DNA from: Plut-88900 sp965116945
GTDB taxonomy: Bacteria > Chloroflexota > Dehalococcoidia > Plut-88900
Reading direction: 5' to 3'
DNA length: 64,000 bases
Assembly (NCBI GenBank): GCA_965116945.1
Contig: OZ220734.1
Location: 434,001-498,000, forward strand
The stretch's first letter is position 1. The number at the start of each line of letters is the position of its first letter. The position numbers were made by a program, and so were the translations under genes. A model generated the notes under the pieces. It was given only the letters and a program-made list of their open reading frames with translations. It searched no databases and was not told the DNA's origin. Of this stretch, positions 33,011 through 41,074 are shown piece after piece.

Positions 33011-34612
33011 TCAAAACTCCTGGGGGGTGCCCCGGGCGTACATTACGGTGCCAGAGACGCCAGGGAATTCCCTACGGGTGACTTCGGTGAAAGCCAGGTG
33101 GAGCGTATCCTCTACGTCTATCCCAAGGCTAACCAGCTGTCCGAAGGGGAGGTCGCCGCGGTGGCGAATTACCTCGTTCTTCCAGCTTGAACCTTCCTGA
33201 TAGGCAATGTAGATGGTGCTCTGGTCCGAGTAGGCAACGATCGGGCTGTCTGAAGAGTCCATGACAATTGAGGTGATGAGCCTTGCTCCACGGAAGCCCA
33301 TGAAGAGGTCGTCCACCTGACCGATCTGCTGGATTTCCCACTCAGGGCCGGAGTCGGTCAGGGAGGTGGCCCTGGCAACCTTGATGTTGCCGTGGCTGGC
33401 ACCGTTCTCGGGGCCGGTCAGTTCAAGGTAAGAGATGACAGGCAGGTCGTTGCGGTCGAGGGCAAGGGAAGCGTACTTGCCGACATCGCCATCACTTTCG
33501 ACGGTGTAGATGTCCCAGCCATTGTCGCCCTTGGTGGCATAGAAGAGGTCTGCGGAGTCGGGCTCATGGAAGGTTATGTGGGGTCGGTCCTGGGAGTCGA
33601 GGACCAGGCCGGTGCCCCATTCGTAAGGGACTGGAGGGGAGCCTATGGACTCGACGGTCCATTCCTCACCATCGTAGAAGTAGTGTTCGACGCCTTCCTC
33701 GCGGAGGAAGTTGTAGGGGTCGATGCCGATCATGTGGATGTTGCCCTGGGAGTCTACGGCGATGGTGGCGTCCCAGCCGTCGTGGCCGGAGCTGAGGGCG
33801 AAATCTACCTCCCAGTCCACTTCCCTTTCGATGCCGTATGCTGCGTCGCCCAACTCGGGGATGAAGGTGTCGGGGTCCTGGTGGTCGTGCCAGACGATGT
33901 GGGCCTTGTCGTCGGGGCCATACGCTAGGTCCAGAGGAGCATAGAAATAGCCTTCAGCCACGACGGCCATACCGAAGTACTCGGGGTTCCATTCGTCGGG
34001 CGGGTACCATTCGCCGTATCGGACCCTGCCGTGGATCTCCTCTTCGATGTAGGCGATGCCCGGAAGGCCTGTACTGTCGACGGCCAATGCCGGCTTGGCG
34101 CCCTCTCCGACTTCGACGTATTCCCAAGTGTACTTGGTGAGAGCGTCGGGGTCTGTAGTGGGAGCGTCGGGGAGGGGAGTAGGGAGGGCCGCGCCCCGTT
34201 GGAGGGGAACAACATGGGTGACGACGGTCTCTCCGCCCCGGCCATCGGAGACAGTGAGCGTGACATCGTAATCGGCGATACCGGGGAAGTAGGTCTGGAC
34301 GTTCTCACCTGAGGCAGTCGGGGGACGGCCACCGGCGAATGTCCATTCGTAGGTGAGGTCATCGCCGTCGGGGTCGGAAGCCATTGCCATGAAGTGAAAG
34401 GTGGTCTGGTAGTTATCGCCTTCGGGGACGACGCCTGGGTGCCATGAGAAGTCGGCTTCGGGGTCACGGTTGTCGGAGTCGGGTGGGGGTACAGACCTGT
34501 CTGTGGGGGGGATAGGAGTCCCTTCAGTGCCGCAGGCGACGGCGACCACAACGCCTATCGTCACCAGTATGATCATAAGAGACCATGTAGTCTTCCCGAA
34601 ATATCGTTTCAT
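33011..34612 (-). CDS. PKD-domain lipoprotein with propeller-like repeats
   Basis: A 533-residue probable surface lipoprotein. The signal ends VVVAVACGT (lipobox Cys about residue 27), followed by a low-complexity Pro/Ser/Asp linker. A PKD-like domain (about 50-135) has ASDPDGDDLTYEWTFAGG and DYDVTLTVSDGRGG. The rest carries about seven repeats of the type LALDRNDLPVISY, LVLDSQDRPHITF and IVMDSSDSPIVAY, spaced about 45-60 residues apart, as expected for a seven-bladed beta-propeller. It may bind glycans or proteins at the cell surface. No enzyme motif is visible, and it stands alone. Confidence 0.82.
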   Translation of the reverse strand: MKRYFGKTTWSLMIILVTIGVVVAVACGTEGTPIPPTDRSVPPPDSDNRDPEADFSWHPGVVPEGDNYQTTFHFMAMASDPDGDDLTYEWTFAGGRPPTASGENVQTYFPGIADYDVTLTVSDGRGGETVVTHVVPLQRGAALPTPLPDAPTTDPDALTKYTWEYVEVGEGAKPALAVDSTGLPGIAYIEEEIHGRVRYGEWYPPDEWNPEYFGMAVVAEGYFYAPLDLAYGPDDKAHIVWHDHQDPDTFIPELGDAAYGIEREVDWEVDFALSSGHDGWDATIAVDSQGNIHMIGIDPYNFLREEGVEHYFYDGEEWTVESIGSPPVPYEWGTGLVLDSQDRPHITFHEPDSADLFYATKGDNGWDIYTVESDGDVGKYASLALDRNDLPVISYLELTGPENGASHGNIKVARATSLTDSGPEWEIQQIGQVDDLFMGFRGARLITSIVMDSSDSPIVAYSDQSTIYIAYQEGSSWKNEVIRHRGDLPFGQLVSLGIDVEDTLHLAFTEVTRREFPGVSGTVMYARGTPQEF

Positions 34613-34717
34613 GGGTTATTCCCGCTCCGGAACCGGGGGTGTGGGCCAGGGGCACGGCGCGCCTTCACTGTATGCTAATTAGTATATCGTTCGGGGGTAG
34701 GAAAGGATAGGAGAAGT

Positions 34718-35194
34718 CTATTCGAGGATTACGTCGCCGGACTTGCCCCCCGTCTTGCGAATCAGCCGGACATTTTCGATATGCATGGCTTTGTCTACGG
34801 CCTTGCACATATCGTAAATCGTCAGAGCGCTGCCGGAAACGGCGGTGAGGGCCTCCATCTCGACGCCGGTTTTGCCAGTGGTTCGAACCGTAGCGGTAAT
34901 TTCAATGGCACTGATGTCGGGGGCGAGTCGGAGATCTACCTCGACGTGGGTGAGGAGGAGGGGGTGGCACATGGGGATGAGTTGGGGGGTGTTCTTGGCG
35001 GCCATTATGCCAGCGACGCGAGCCACGGAGATAACCTCGCCCTTGGAGATGCCACCTTCGGCGACGAGCTTGAGGGTCTCGGGCTTCATGGTAACAAGGC
35101 CACGGGCGACGGCTTCCCGGGCAGTTTCGTCCTTGGCGCCAACATCGACCATCCTTGCCCGGCCCTGTTCATCCAAGTGACTTAGGCTTTGCAT
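34718..35194 (-). CDS. moaC: Cyclic pyranopterin monophosphate synthase MoaC
   Basis: MoaC works with MoaA in the first step of molybdenum cofactor synthesis, rearranging the GTP-derived intermediate into cyclic pyranopterin monophosphate. The 158-residue protein has the family motifs QLIPMCHPL, VRTTGKTGVEMEALTAVSGSALTIYDMCKAVDK and the C-terminal GGKSGD. It lies 15 bases after the rdgB stop on the same strand, with FBP aldolase/phosphatase further upstream. No moaA or moaE is in the window. Confidence 0.96.
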   Translation of the reverse strand: MQSLSHLDEQGRARMVDVGAKDETAREAVARGLVTMKPETLKLVAEGGISKGEVISVARVAGIMAAKNTPQLIPMCHPLLLTHVEVDLRLAPDISAIEITATVRTTGKTGVEMEALTAVSGSALTIYDMCKAVDKAMHIENVRLIRKTGGKSGDVILE

Positions 35195-35209
35195 AATCGT
35201 CCCTTTCTC

Positions 35210-35809
35210 CTATTGGTCGAGGAGACTCTTAATGATTGGCAAGGCGTTTCGGACGGCCCTGCCACGATGGCTGAGGCGGTTTTTCTCGTCGGGTGGGAGT
35301 TGAGCCATGGTGAGAGGTCGGCCTTCCGGGAAGAAGACCGGGTCGTAGCCGAAGCCGCCGTCTCCTCGGCGTTCGCAGGCTATTTTACCTTCACATTTGC
35401 CGCTGGCGAATTCTATGTCTCCAGAGGGAAGTGCAAGGGCTACTACGCATACGAATCTGGCAGTGCGGGTCTCGTCGGGGATACCGTTGAGATTGGTTAA
35501 GAGGAGGTCAACATTGTCATTGTCGGAGCCAGTGCCAGCATAGCGGGCTGAGCGTACACCAGGGGCACCGGCAAGGGCGTCGACCTCCAAGCCTGAATCA
35601 TCGGCCAGGGAGGGGAGGCCTGAGGCCCGGGTAAACGCGATAGCCTTTAGAGCTGCGTTAGCCTCATAAGTATCTCCGGTCTCTTCGACATCCAGGGAGA
35701 TACCAAGCTTTGCGGGGGTGACCAGGGAGACGGGTGAGCCAGACAACAACTCTCGCAACTCCCGTATTTTGCCGGAGTTCGAAGTGGCCAGGAGCAGCTT
35801 GCGAGGGAT
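35210..35809 (-). CDS. rdgB: RdgB/HAM1 dITP/XTP pyrophosphatase, start unresolved
   Basis: RdgB hydrolyses non-canonical purine NTPs (dITP, XTP) to keep them out of DNA. The LADDSGLEVDALAGAPGVRSARYAG segment, FGYDPVFFPEG and SHRGRA are diagnostic. The N-terminal substrate motif KLLLATSNSGKIREL is encoded at about 35800-35756. No ATG, GTG or TTG lies between an upstream stop near 35835 and this motif; the first usual start is TTG 35758, which would delete the motif. Start with ATC (35809) or CTG, or another one-base indel, is possible. The end given is the longest plausible extent. It sits between FBP aldolase/phosphatase and moaC on the same strand. Confidence 0.85.
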   Translation of the reverse strand: MPRKLLLATSNSGKIRELRELLSGSPVSLVTPAKLGISLDVEETGDTYEANAALKAIAFTRASGLPSLADDSGLEVDALAGAPGVRSARYAGTGSDNDNVDLLLTNLNGIPDETRTARFVCVVALALPSGDIEFASGKCEGKIACERRGDGGFGYDPVFFPEGRPLTMAQLPPDEKNRLSHRGRAVRNALPIIKSLLDQ

Positions 35810-35831
35810 GGTAGAGTCCCGGGACGGGGGT

Positions 35832-37010
35832 CTAGCCCACCGACTTCATGGTGGCCGCGGCTTCTTCGGCGGACTTCTGCCCGTTCTGGATGGCGAAGCG
35901 ACCGATCAGGTCTTCGACGACGGTGCGGAAGCCGCTGTATTCGAGCTCCGTGTAGGGGAGCATGGCAGCTCCGGACCAGCCTTGCGACCTCATTTCTGCG
36001 GCCTTTTCCTGGGCACGGTATCGGACGGAGTCCCAGGCGACGTTGTCGAACATGTCGATGGTGGACTCGGAGAAGTGGCCGTTCGCGTCTATGGAGAATC
36101 CGATGCAGGAGACGAGTGGGAGGCAGTAGATGCCGGTCACAGCGGTGTTGATGGCAACGGGCATAAGGGGCATGACGTGGGAGCCCCGGGCGTCGCCGCC
36201 TACGTAGTGGGCCTTGCCGAAGGGGGAGAGGACTTCCTCGGGAGCGGGGAAGACGCCCTGGTTACGGACAATGGCCACGGGGTCGTCCTTACCGGTGTAA
36301 GTGCCAGCGATGTTGTGCAGGCGCTGGGCGGATATGGAGACTGCCGGCTCGTCGAAGGTCCGGGACCAAATGGACTCTATGGCGAAGCGTTCGTTGTCAC
36401 GGAGAAGGATGGCGATCTTGTAGTAGTCCTCGGGGGCGTTAAGTTCGATGATGCTGTCGCCGCCTACGTTGTCCATGTCGATGATGCGGAACTTGAAGCC
36501 CTGGATCATCTTGGGGAGCATGAGGCCGGCGCAGTACATGGGGTCGGCGAAGGCGAGAAAGATGGGGAGGTTGTATGCGCCGGGGCCGCACTTGTCGGCG
36601 GCGAAGACGCAGAAGGACTCGGCTGGGCGCACCTTGTTGGTCTTGACGGGGTCGTGCTCAAATTCAAGCTCGGCGACGGCGGGACCTGCGCCGCGGACGT
36701 TGCTGGACGGGGCGTCGACAAGGAGGTCCTGGCCAGCGCCGTAAAGACCCGATTCCTGGGCGATGCCAGTAGCGCCGATAAAGCTGTCCCAGGCAAATTG
36801 GTGGACCTGCTGGTCGTCGATGCCACGGGTGTGGGACATGAGTATCGCGATATCGTCTCCCGTGTGGGAGACGAATCCATCGATGATGAGGCCCTTGCTC
36901 ATGGCCTGTCGGACGTCGGAGCGGACTGCTTCCATCATGCGCTCCGAGGGCTTGGTGTGCCCGCCGATGGAGCCTACGTCCGCCTTGATGACTGAAAGGG
37001 TCATTTTCAT
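35832..37010 (-). CDS. Fructose 1,6-bisphosphate aldolase/phosphatase (bifunctional)
   Basis: A 392-residue type V FBPase of the archaeal/deep-branching bacterial kind, which makes FBP from triose phosphates and hydrolyses it to fructose 6-phosphate. It is a unidirectional gluconeogenic enzyme. Diagnostic segments are LSVIKADVGSIGGHTKPS (metal-binding Asp and His), VSHTGDDIAILMSH, FAADKCGPGAYNLPI and the SSNVRGAGPAVAE region. The start is ATG 37010. It heads the run with rdgB and moaC, which follow at 23 and 15 bases. Its presence suggests gluconeogenic growth on acids or amino acids. Confidence 0.95.
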   Translation of the reverse strand: MKMTLSVIKADVGSIGGHTKPSERMMEAVRSDVRQAMSKGLIIDGFVSHTGDDIAILMSHTRGIDDQQVHQFAWDSFIGATGIAQESGLYGAGQDLLVDAPSSNVRGAGPAVAELEFEHDPVKTNKVRPAESFCVFAADKCGPGAYNLPIFLAFADPMYCAGLMLPKMIQGFKFRIIDMDNVGGDSIIELNAPEDYYKIAILLRDNERFAIESIWSRTFDEPAVSISAQRLHNIAGTYTGKDDPVAIVRNQGVFPAPEEVLSPFGKAHYVGGDARGSHVMPLMPVAINTAVTGIYCLPLVSCIGFSIDANGHFSESTIDMFDNVAWDSVRYRAQEKAAEMRSQGWSGAAMLPYTELEYSGFRTVVEDLIGRFAIQNGQKSAEEAAATMKSVG

Positions 37011-37309
37011 GTTGCGCCAGCCTTCCCCACCGTCAGTGGTGAACCGTCAATTCTTCTCGGCGACAGGCCTTTTCCGCCATGAGTGGGACTGCCGCCAACA
37101 GTAAAAAATCCCTTGAAGCACGGGTGCGCTTTCAGGGGATTCACATCGGCCAAAAGGTAGCAGAGGGAGGGGGAAAAGTCAAGGAAAAATGTGGACTCGC
37201 CGTGGGATTTGGAGAGGTGCAACCGGGGCCGCGATTCTTGGTTAATCGGATGGCCGGTTTGATTGGATTGCGGTTTCAGGCACGGGTTTGATTGTTTAAG
37301 GAATGGGAC

Positions 37310-37475
37310 GGAGAAACCCTCTCCCCCTTGATCCCCCTCTCACGCCGTAGGCGCACGCCTAGGCGCATCTTCGACATCTTCGACCCTTAGGGCCATCAAG
37401 GGAGAGGGGGAAGAATAAACAGAGTGGAGCAACTGCGCCTTTGCGCAGTTGCTCCACTCTAGTTTGTTACTGAGG
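37310..37475. repeat. Composite repeat element in FBPase-GrdE-like gap
   Basis: The fifth composite element. It consists of CCCTCTCCCCCTTGATCCCC, a CACGCC...GGCGCATCTTCGAC module inserted into the fixed hairpin (about 37339-37406), then GGGAGAGGGGG, and the variable hairpin at 37421-37460 followed by TAGTTTGTTACTG. The 37076-37300 part of the gap shows no gene. Confidence 0.7.
37421..37460. repeat. Variable-stem hairpin, copy E
   Basis: A perfect 18-bp inverted repeat (37421-37438 paired with 37443-37460) with loop CTTT. The outer end is AGAGTGGA and the inner stem is GCAACTGCGC, different from every other copy. The flanks AAACAGAG and CTCTAGTTTGTTACTG are conserved. It lies downstream of the GrdE-like gene (stop 37502) and upstream of nothing close. 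Confidence 0.85.
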
Positions 37476-37501
37476 GAGGACGGGGAGTGGGTAGGTGGGT
37501 G

Positions 37502-38797
37502 TTAGTAGGGGATGCTGGAGAGGGTGTTGGCGCCGGTTACGTTGGTGGCGCCCAGGAGGTAGCGGAGGGATAGGGTCATGGGGCCCCGGGGGTCGAGGGG
37601 CGGGGCGCCGAGGGTCGGGCCGCCGATGACGTTATCCATGCGGGGGATTTCGATTTCTTCTTCGTAGTTGCCAGCGCAGACTACAGCGTCGGCTTCAGGT
37701 GGGAAGTAGGTGATGCCAGTGTCGCCGGGGTACTTGGACATTTCCGAGTTGACGACGGTAGTCTTGATGCCGGCCTTCTCCGCTTTGCCGGCGAGCATCA
37801 TGGTGTCGACGCCGGGGTTACCGGAGCCGGACCAGGTGAGGACAAGGCCGTCGGCGCTCAGCATCTGGAGGAGTTTCAGCGAGTAGTCGGTGGTGCGGTC
37901 CTTGTCGTCCTGGCTGAGGACCTGAGCCCGCTGGAGGAGGACGCCTGTGAAGTCGATCTCACGGTTGTGGAGGTCATAGAGGCGTCGGGCGACGGGGTGG
38001 TTTTGCAGGTAGTATGTGGTCTCCCGTCCGCAGGCGGGAGGGTTGAAGGGGTTGTAGACTGCGCCGTCAAAAAGCTCGTTGGGATGAAGGAGGGTCGGCT
38101 GCCAGCCGAAGACTTCGCCGTAGACGCGGTGGAGGACGAGCTGGCAGGCAAAGACGACCCTCGGGAGGCGGGAGGGGGTGGGAGTAAGCTCAAAAGACTC
38201 GATGTCGGCGGGGGCAGTTGCATTGGCGTTTTCAGACAGGTATTTGGCAACCTTGAACCCCGCCATGCGGGCGGCGTGGTTGTAGTCCTGGACGTGCCCC
38301 GCTCCGTAGGCGTGGCTGTTGAGAGCGGAGGCCCCCTTGTCGGCGGGTTCTTCGAGGAATCGGGGTTTCAGTTCAAGGACGAGGAGGTGGTTGTTACGGA
38401 ATGTGTTGTACGGGGCCAGGGGGCCGGTCATGTCCATGATGGAGTCTCGCCAGTAGACGGGCTCGTCGGTCATGGGTTCGCTGCAAACGACTACGAGGGG
38501 ATTGGTAAGGCGGTGGGTTGCGCCGAAGCCGACGGGGGTCGGCGGGCCGAGGAGGCCGGGAAAGATAGCACCCGGGGCGGATGGTTTGTATCGGGGTTCG
38601 ATGACGTCGAGGACGTTGATGAGTCGGGTGTCGTCGCCGGGGCGGACGAGGTGGACCTCAACGCTGCGGAAGTGACTGTCCTGCGAGACCAGGTCGATTA
38701 TCGCCTGCCGGTCTATGTGCAGGGTGTTGTCGGAGAGACGGGTCTCGGGGGCGAAGCGGGTATTATCGACAGTGAAAGTGTGGAGGTCGAGTTTCAA
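37502..38797 (-). CDS. GrdE-like (glycine reductase component B family) protein, paralogue 1
   Basis: A 431-residue homologue of the glycine/sarcosine/betaine reductase component B proprotein GrdE. Shared features include ARPG-type VRPGDDTRLINVLDVIEPR, IFPGLLGPP, YWRDSIMDMTGPLAPY, a long C-terminal domain with VDTMMLAGKAEKAGIKTTVV, and the EADAVVCAGNYEE segment. GrdE matures by self-cleavage at Asn-Cys to form a pyruvoyl group. Here the equivalent region reads YNPFNPPACGR, with Asn at the aligned Cys position, so no pyruvoyl is expected. TTG 38797 overlaps the upstream VapC-like stop (TTGA), so translation appears coupled. No GrdA, GrdC or GrdD is nearby. Confidence 0.8.
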   Translation of the reverse strand: MKLDLHTFTVDNTRFAPETRLSDNTLHIDRQAIIDLVSQDSHFRSVEVHLVRPGDDTRLINVLDVIEPRYKPSAPGAIFPGLLGPPTPVGFGATHRLTNPLVVVCSEPMTDEPVYWRDSIMDMTGPLAPYNTFRNNHLLVLELKPRFLEEPADKGASALNSHAYGAGHVQDYNHAARMAGFKVAKYLSENANATAPADIESFELTPTPSRLPRVVFACQLVLHRVYGEVFGWQPTLLHPNELFDGAVYNPFNPPACGRETTYYLQNHPVARRLYDLHNREIDFTGVLLQRAQVLSQDDKDRTTDYSLKLLQMLSADGLVLTWSGSGNPGVDTMMLAGKAEKAGIKTTVVNSEMSKYPGDTGITYFPPEADAVVCAGNYEEEIEIPRMDNVIGGPTLGAPPLDPRGPMTLSLRYLLGATNVTGANTLSSIPY

Positions 38798-39243
38798 GAG
38801 GCGAGTTCCCCAAGCCAGTGGACTGCCGGGGGGAGGGGGGCGGCGGTACGTTGGAGTCGCTGGTCGGCGGTCCAGAGATCGCAGCCGAGGGTCTCGGCGA
38901 GGGCGAGGTAGTGGGAGTCGTAGGCGGCGCCCTGGTTTAGCTGGGAGGCGAGCTCGAGGGCCCGGTGGTGGAGGTTTTCTGTCTCATGGAATTCAATCGG
39001 CAGGGACATCAAGTAATCCAGAAGTTCCAAGGCTCTTTTGACGGTTAGTTCGCCTCTTCTCACATGACGATGGAGTGCATTGGTGACTTCAGCCAGCATG
39101 AAGTAAGGTGCAGAAAGTCTTGTACCACAATTTTCCCATGAGTGTAGCAAAGAGAGTGCTGTCTCGGTGTCTTCTTCCACGAAAAGCCACTTAAAAACTA
39201 CACTGGCATCTACTACGACAACGGCTTCTTTATGATGTTCCAC
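38794..39243 (-). CDS. PIN-domain ribonuclease toxin, VapC-like
   Basis: A 149-residue PIN-domain protein, the usual toxin of VapBC systems that cleaves RNA with divalent metal. The acidic residues are visible: VVVDASVV (Asp), LAEVTNAL (Glu), AAYDSHYLALAE (Asp) and LWTADQRL (Asp). The start is GTG 39243, overlapping the antitoxin gene by 31 bases. Its stop overlaps the start of GrdE-like paralogue 1 by two bases. Coupling a toxin directly to a metabolic-type gene is unusual and deserves attention. Confidence 0.88.
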   Translation of the reverse strand: MEHHKEAVVVVDASVVFKWLFVEEDTETALSLLHSWENCGTRLSAPYFMLAEVTNALHRHVRRGELTVKRALELLDYLMSLPIEFHETENLHHRALELASQLNQGAAYDSHYLALAETLGCDLWTADQRLQRTAAPLPPAVHWLGELAS

Positions 39244-39536
39244 AGGTGCTCGTCTCGCTTCTCCCGTTCTTCTCGGATAATGTCAACAGAGTTTCCAGGA
39301 AAAACCTTGTCACCATAAAGCCTCTTATGAAGAGCTCGAAGATCTTCAACAGTTACGTTTTTTCGAGTTCCCATAGACTGGCCGTTTGACTGCTCCTGGG
39401 AGAGTTGCTTTTCAATGGCGGACTGGCAGTATTGCCTCATACTGACGCCCTTGAGGGCGGTTACGGCCTTCAGGCGACGTTGAAGAGGAGCATCCAGGTC
39501 CAAGGTAAGTCTTTTCTTTTTTTCTTCCATGACCAT
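39213..39536 (-). CDS. Ribbon-helix-helix antitoxin, VapB-like
   Basis: A 107-residue basic protein. The N-terminus KKKRLTLDLDAPLQRRLKAV and SMRQYCQSAIEKQL fit a ribbon-helix-helix DNA-binding fold, which usually autoregulates the operon. The C-terminal half (DLRALHKRLYGDKVFPG and the charged tail) would bind and block the PIN toxin encoded downstream with a 31-base overlap. I chose ATG 39536; ATG 39530 is equally possible. A GGAG lies just upstream. Any operator should lie around 39537-39600. Confidence 0.8.
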   Translation of the reverse strand: MVMEEKKKRLTLDLDAPLQRRLKAVTALKGVSMRQYCQSAIEKQLSQEQSNGQSMGTRKNVTVEDLRALHKRLYGDKVFPGNSVDIIREEREKRDEHLWNIIKKPLS

Positions 39537-39639
39537 CAAACTCCAAGTATCTTTGTCTCGGATTCAATTTAGCGTAAATACAGAAATACGTCAAAAGAAA
39601 TTGATGGCTGGAAAATTGACTCCCGCAAACGATACCGCC

Positions 39640-39735
39640 ATAAGTCTGCGTCACCCTCTCCCCGTTCATACTTCGAGGGCCTCCCGCCTGAGGCGGATCT
39701 ACGACAGCATGAGCGGCCCCACTGCCCCAGCACGG
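39640..39735. repeat. Dispersed repeat between antitoxin gene and GrdE-like paralogue 2
   Basis: A degenerate CATACTTCGAGGGCCTC...GAGCGGCCC module with an inserted CCGCCTGAGGCGGATCTACGAC phrase. The gap between the antitoxin start (39536) and paralogue 2 stop (39763) has no gene. It probably includes the vapBC promoter on the antitoxin side. Confidence 0.55.
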
Positions 39736-39762
39736 ATCTCACAGAGGCCGACATTCGGATAG

Positions 39763-41070
39763 TTAGAAGCCTACTCCCGCCAGGCGGTTGAAGCCGGCGG
39801 GGTTGACGGCGCCGTAGATGAAGCGCAGGGGAAGGGAGAGGGGGCCTGAGGCGTCGATGGGGCGGACGGCAAGATGGGTGCCGCCGAGAAGCAGGTCGGG
39901 GGGCTTCATGTTGACGGTCATTTCGTAGTTGCCGGTGCTTACGAGGGCGTCGGCTTCGGAAACGAAGTGGACGAAGCCGGGGTCGTTGGGGCCAGGGGCC
40001 ATCTCGGGGCTGAGGACTGTGGTGTGGATGCCAGCTTGCTCGAACTTTTGGCACATCATCATGACGTCCACGCCGGACTGGCCGTCGCCGATCCACGTGA
40101 GGACTGCGCCATCAGCGTTGACCATGCGCAGAAGCTTGGTGGCGTAGCTGCCGATGCGATCTTTTTCGTCGACGCTCATGGGGCCGTAGAACCAGAGGAG
40201 GACGCCTGCGAAATTCAGGTCGACGCCGTGGCGACGGTAGAGGTCTCGGGTGACGGGGCTGTTCTGGTAGAAGTAGGAGCAGTCCCGGGAGCCGGCGGGG
40301 CCCATGAAGCTGCTGAAGACGGCCCCGTCGAAAATCTCGTTGGGGTGGACGAAGGTGGGCTGCCAACCCATTCTCTCGGCGTAGAGCCATCGATCGCGGT
40401 GTAGCTGGCAGACATAGTAGACGCGCGGGAGGTCGGGGCTGACGGGTGGGAGTTCAAGAACTTCCGTGGACTCGGGGGTGCAGTGTCGGGCGGCGGAGGC
40501 AAGGAAGTCAGCTACTTTGAAGATGGCGCGTCGGGCGGCAAAGTTATAGGAGCGGGCGTAGTCGGAGCCATCGATCTGGTCGAGATGGGCCTGTTTTCGG
40601 AGTTCATCGGGGGAGAAGGCGGTCTTGCCCTTGATGTGAATAACGAGGTTAAGGGTACGGGAGAAGGGGGTGTATTGAGCGCCTTCGCCCCACATGTCCA
40701 CGACGCTGTCCCGCCAGTGGACGGACTCGCCGGGGACAGGCTCGCCTACGGCAACGACGGCCATGCCGTCGAGGACATGGTCGAGCCCCGTGCCCACGGA
40801 GACCGGGGGCCCGACCATACCGGGAAAGACAGAGCCAGGGCCGGAGGCCTTGTGTCGGGGTTCGACGGCGTCAAGGACATTTATGATGCGGGTCTTTTCG
40901 CCGGGTCGGGCGACGTGGAAGTCGATGTCCACGAAGGGGCCTGAGGATGTGACTATATCCCGGATGTCGCCGGCGGAGACATGGAGGACGTCACTCTCGA
41001 GGCGTGTGGAGTCGGATATTTGGATATCACGGATGGGGTGTCGGGCGAGTTCGAGGCGCATGGGGGACAT
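39763..41070 (-). CDS. GrdE-like protein, paralogue 2
   Basis: A 435-residue member of the same GrdE-like family, with VARPGEKTRIINVLDAVEPR, VFPGMVGPPVSVGTG, VHWRDSVVDMWGEGAQYTPF, GWQPTFVHPNEIFDGAVF, and GVDVMMMCQKFEQAGIHTT with EADALVSTGNYE. The position of the GrdE pyruvoyl Cys reads Met (SSFMGPAGSRD). It is preceded by paralogue 3 with only four bases between the stop and ATG 41070, so the two are co-translated. Tandem paralogues suggest a hetero-oligomer. Function unknown. Confidence 0.8.
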   Translation of the reverse strand: MSPMRLELARHPIRDIQISDSTRLESDVLHVSAGDIRDIVTSSGPFVDIDFHVARPGEKTRIINVLDAVEPRHKASGPGSVFPGMVGPPVSVGTGLDHVLDGMAVVAVGEPVPGESVHWRDSVVDMWGEGAQYTPFSRTLNLVIHIKGKTAFSPDELRKQAHLDQIDGSDYARSYNFAARRAIFKVADFLASAARHCTPESTEVLELPPVSPDLPRVYYVCQLHRDRWLYAERMGWQPTFVHPNEIFDGAVFSSFMGPAGSRDCSYFYQNSPVTRDLYRRHGVDLNFAGVLLWFYGPMSVDEKDRIGSYATKLLRMVNADGAVLTWIGDGQSGVDVMMMCQKFEQAGIHTTVLSPEMAPGPNDPGFVHFVSEADALVSTGNYEMTVNMKPPDLLLGGTHLAVRPIDASGPLSLPLRFIYGAVNPAGFNRLAGVGF

Positions 41071-41074
41071 GGAG

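Noticed and set aside
5152..37460. Variable hairpins as simple intrinsic terminators
   Set aside because: They occur between convergent, co-directional and divergent genes in the same orientation, mostly lack a T run, and are always preceded by a second fixed hairpin. Termination may be a side effect at 5152-5190 only.
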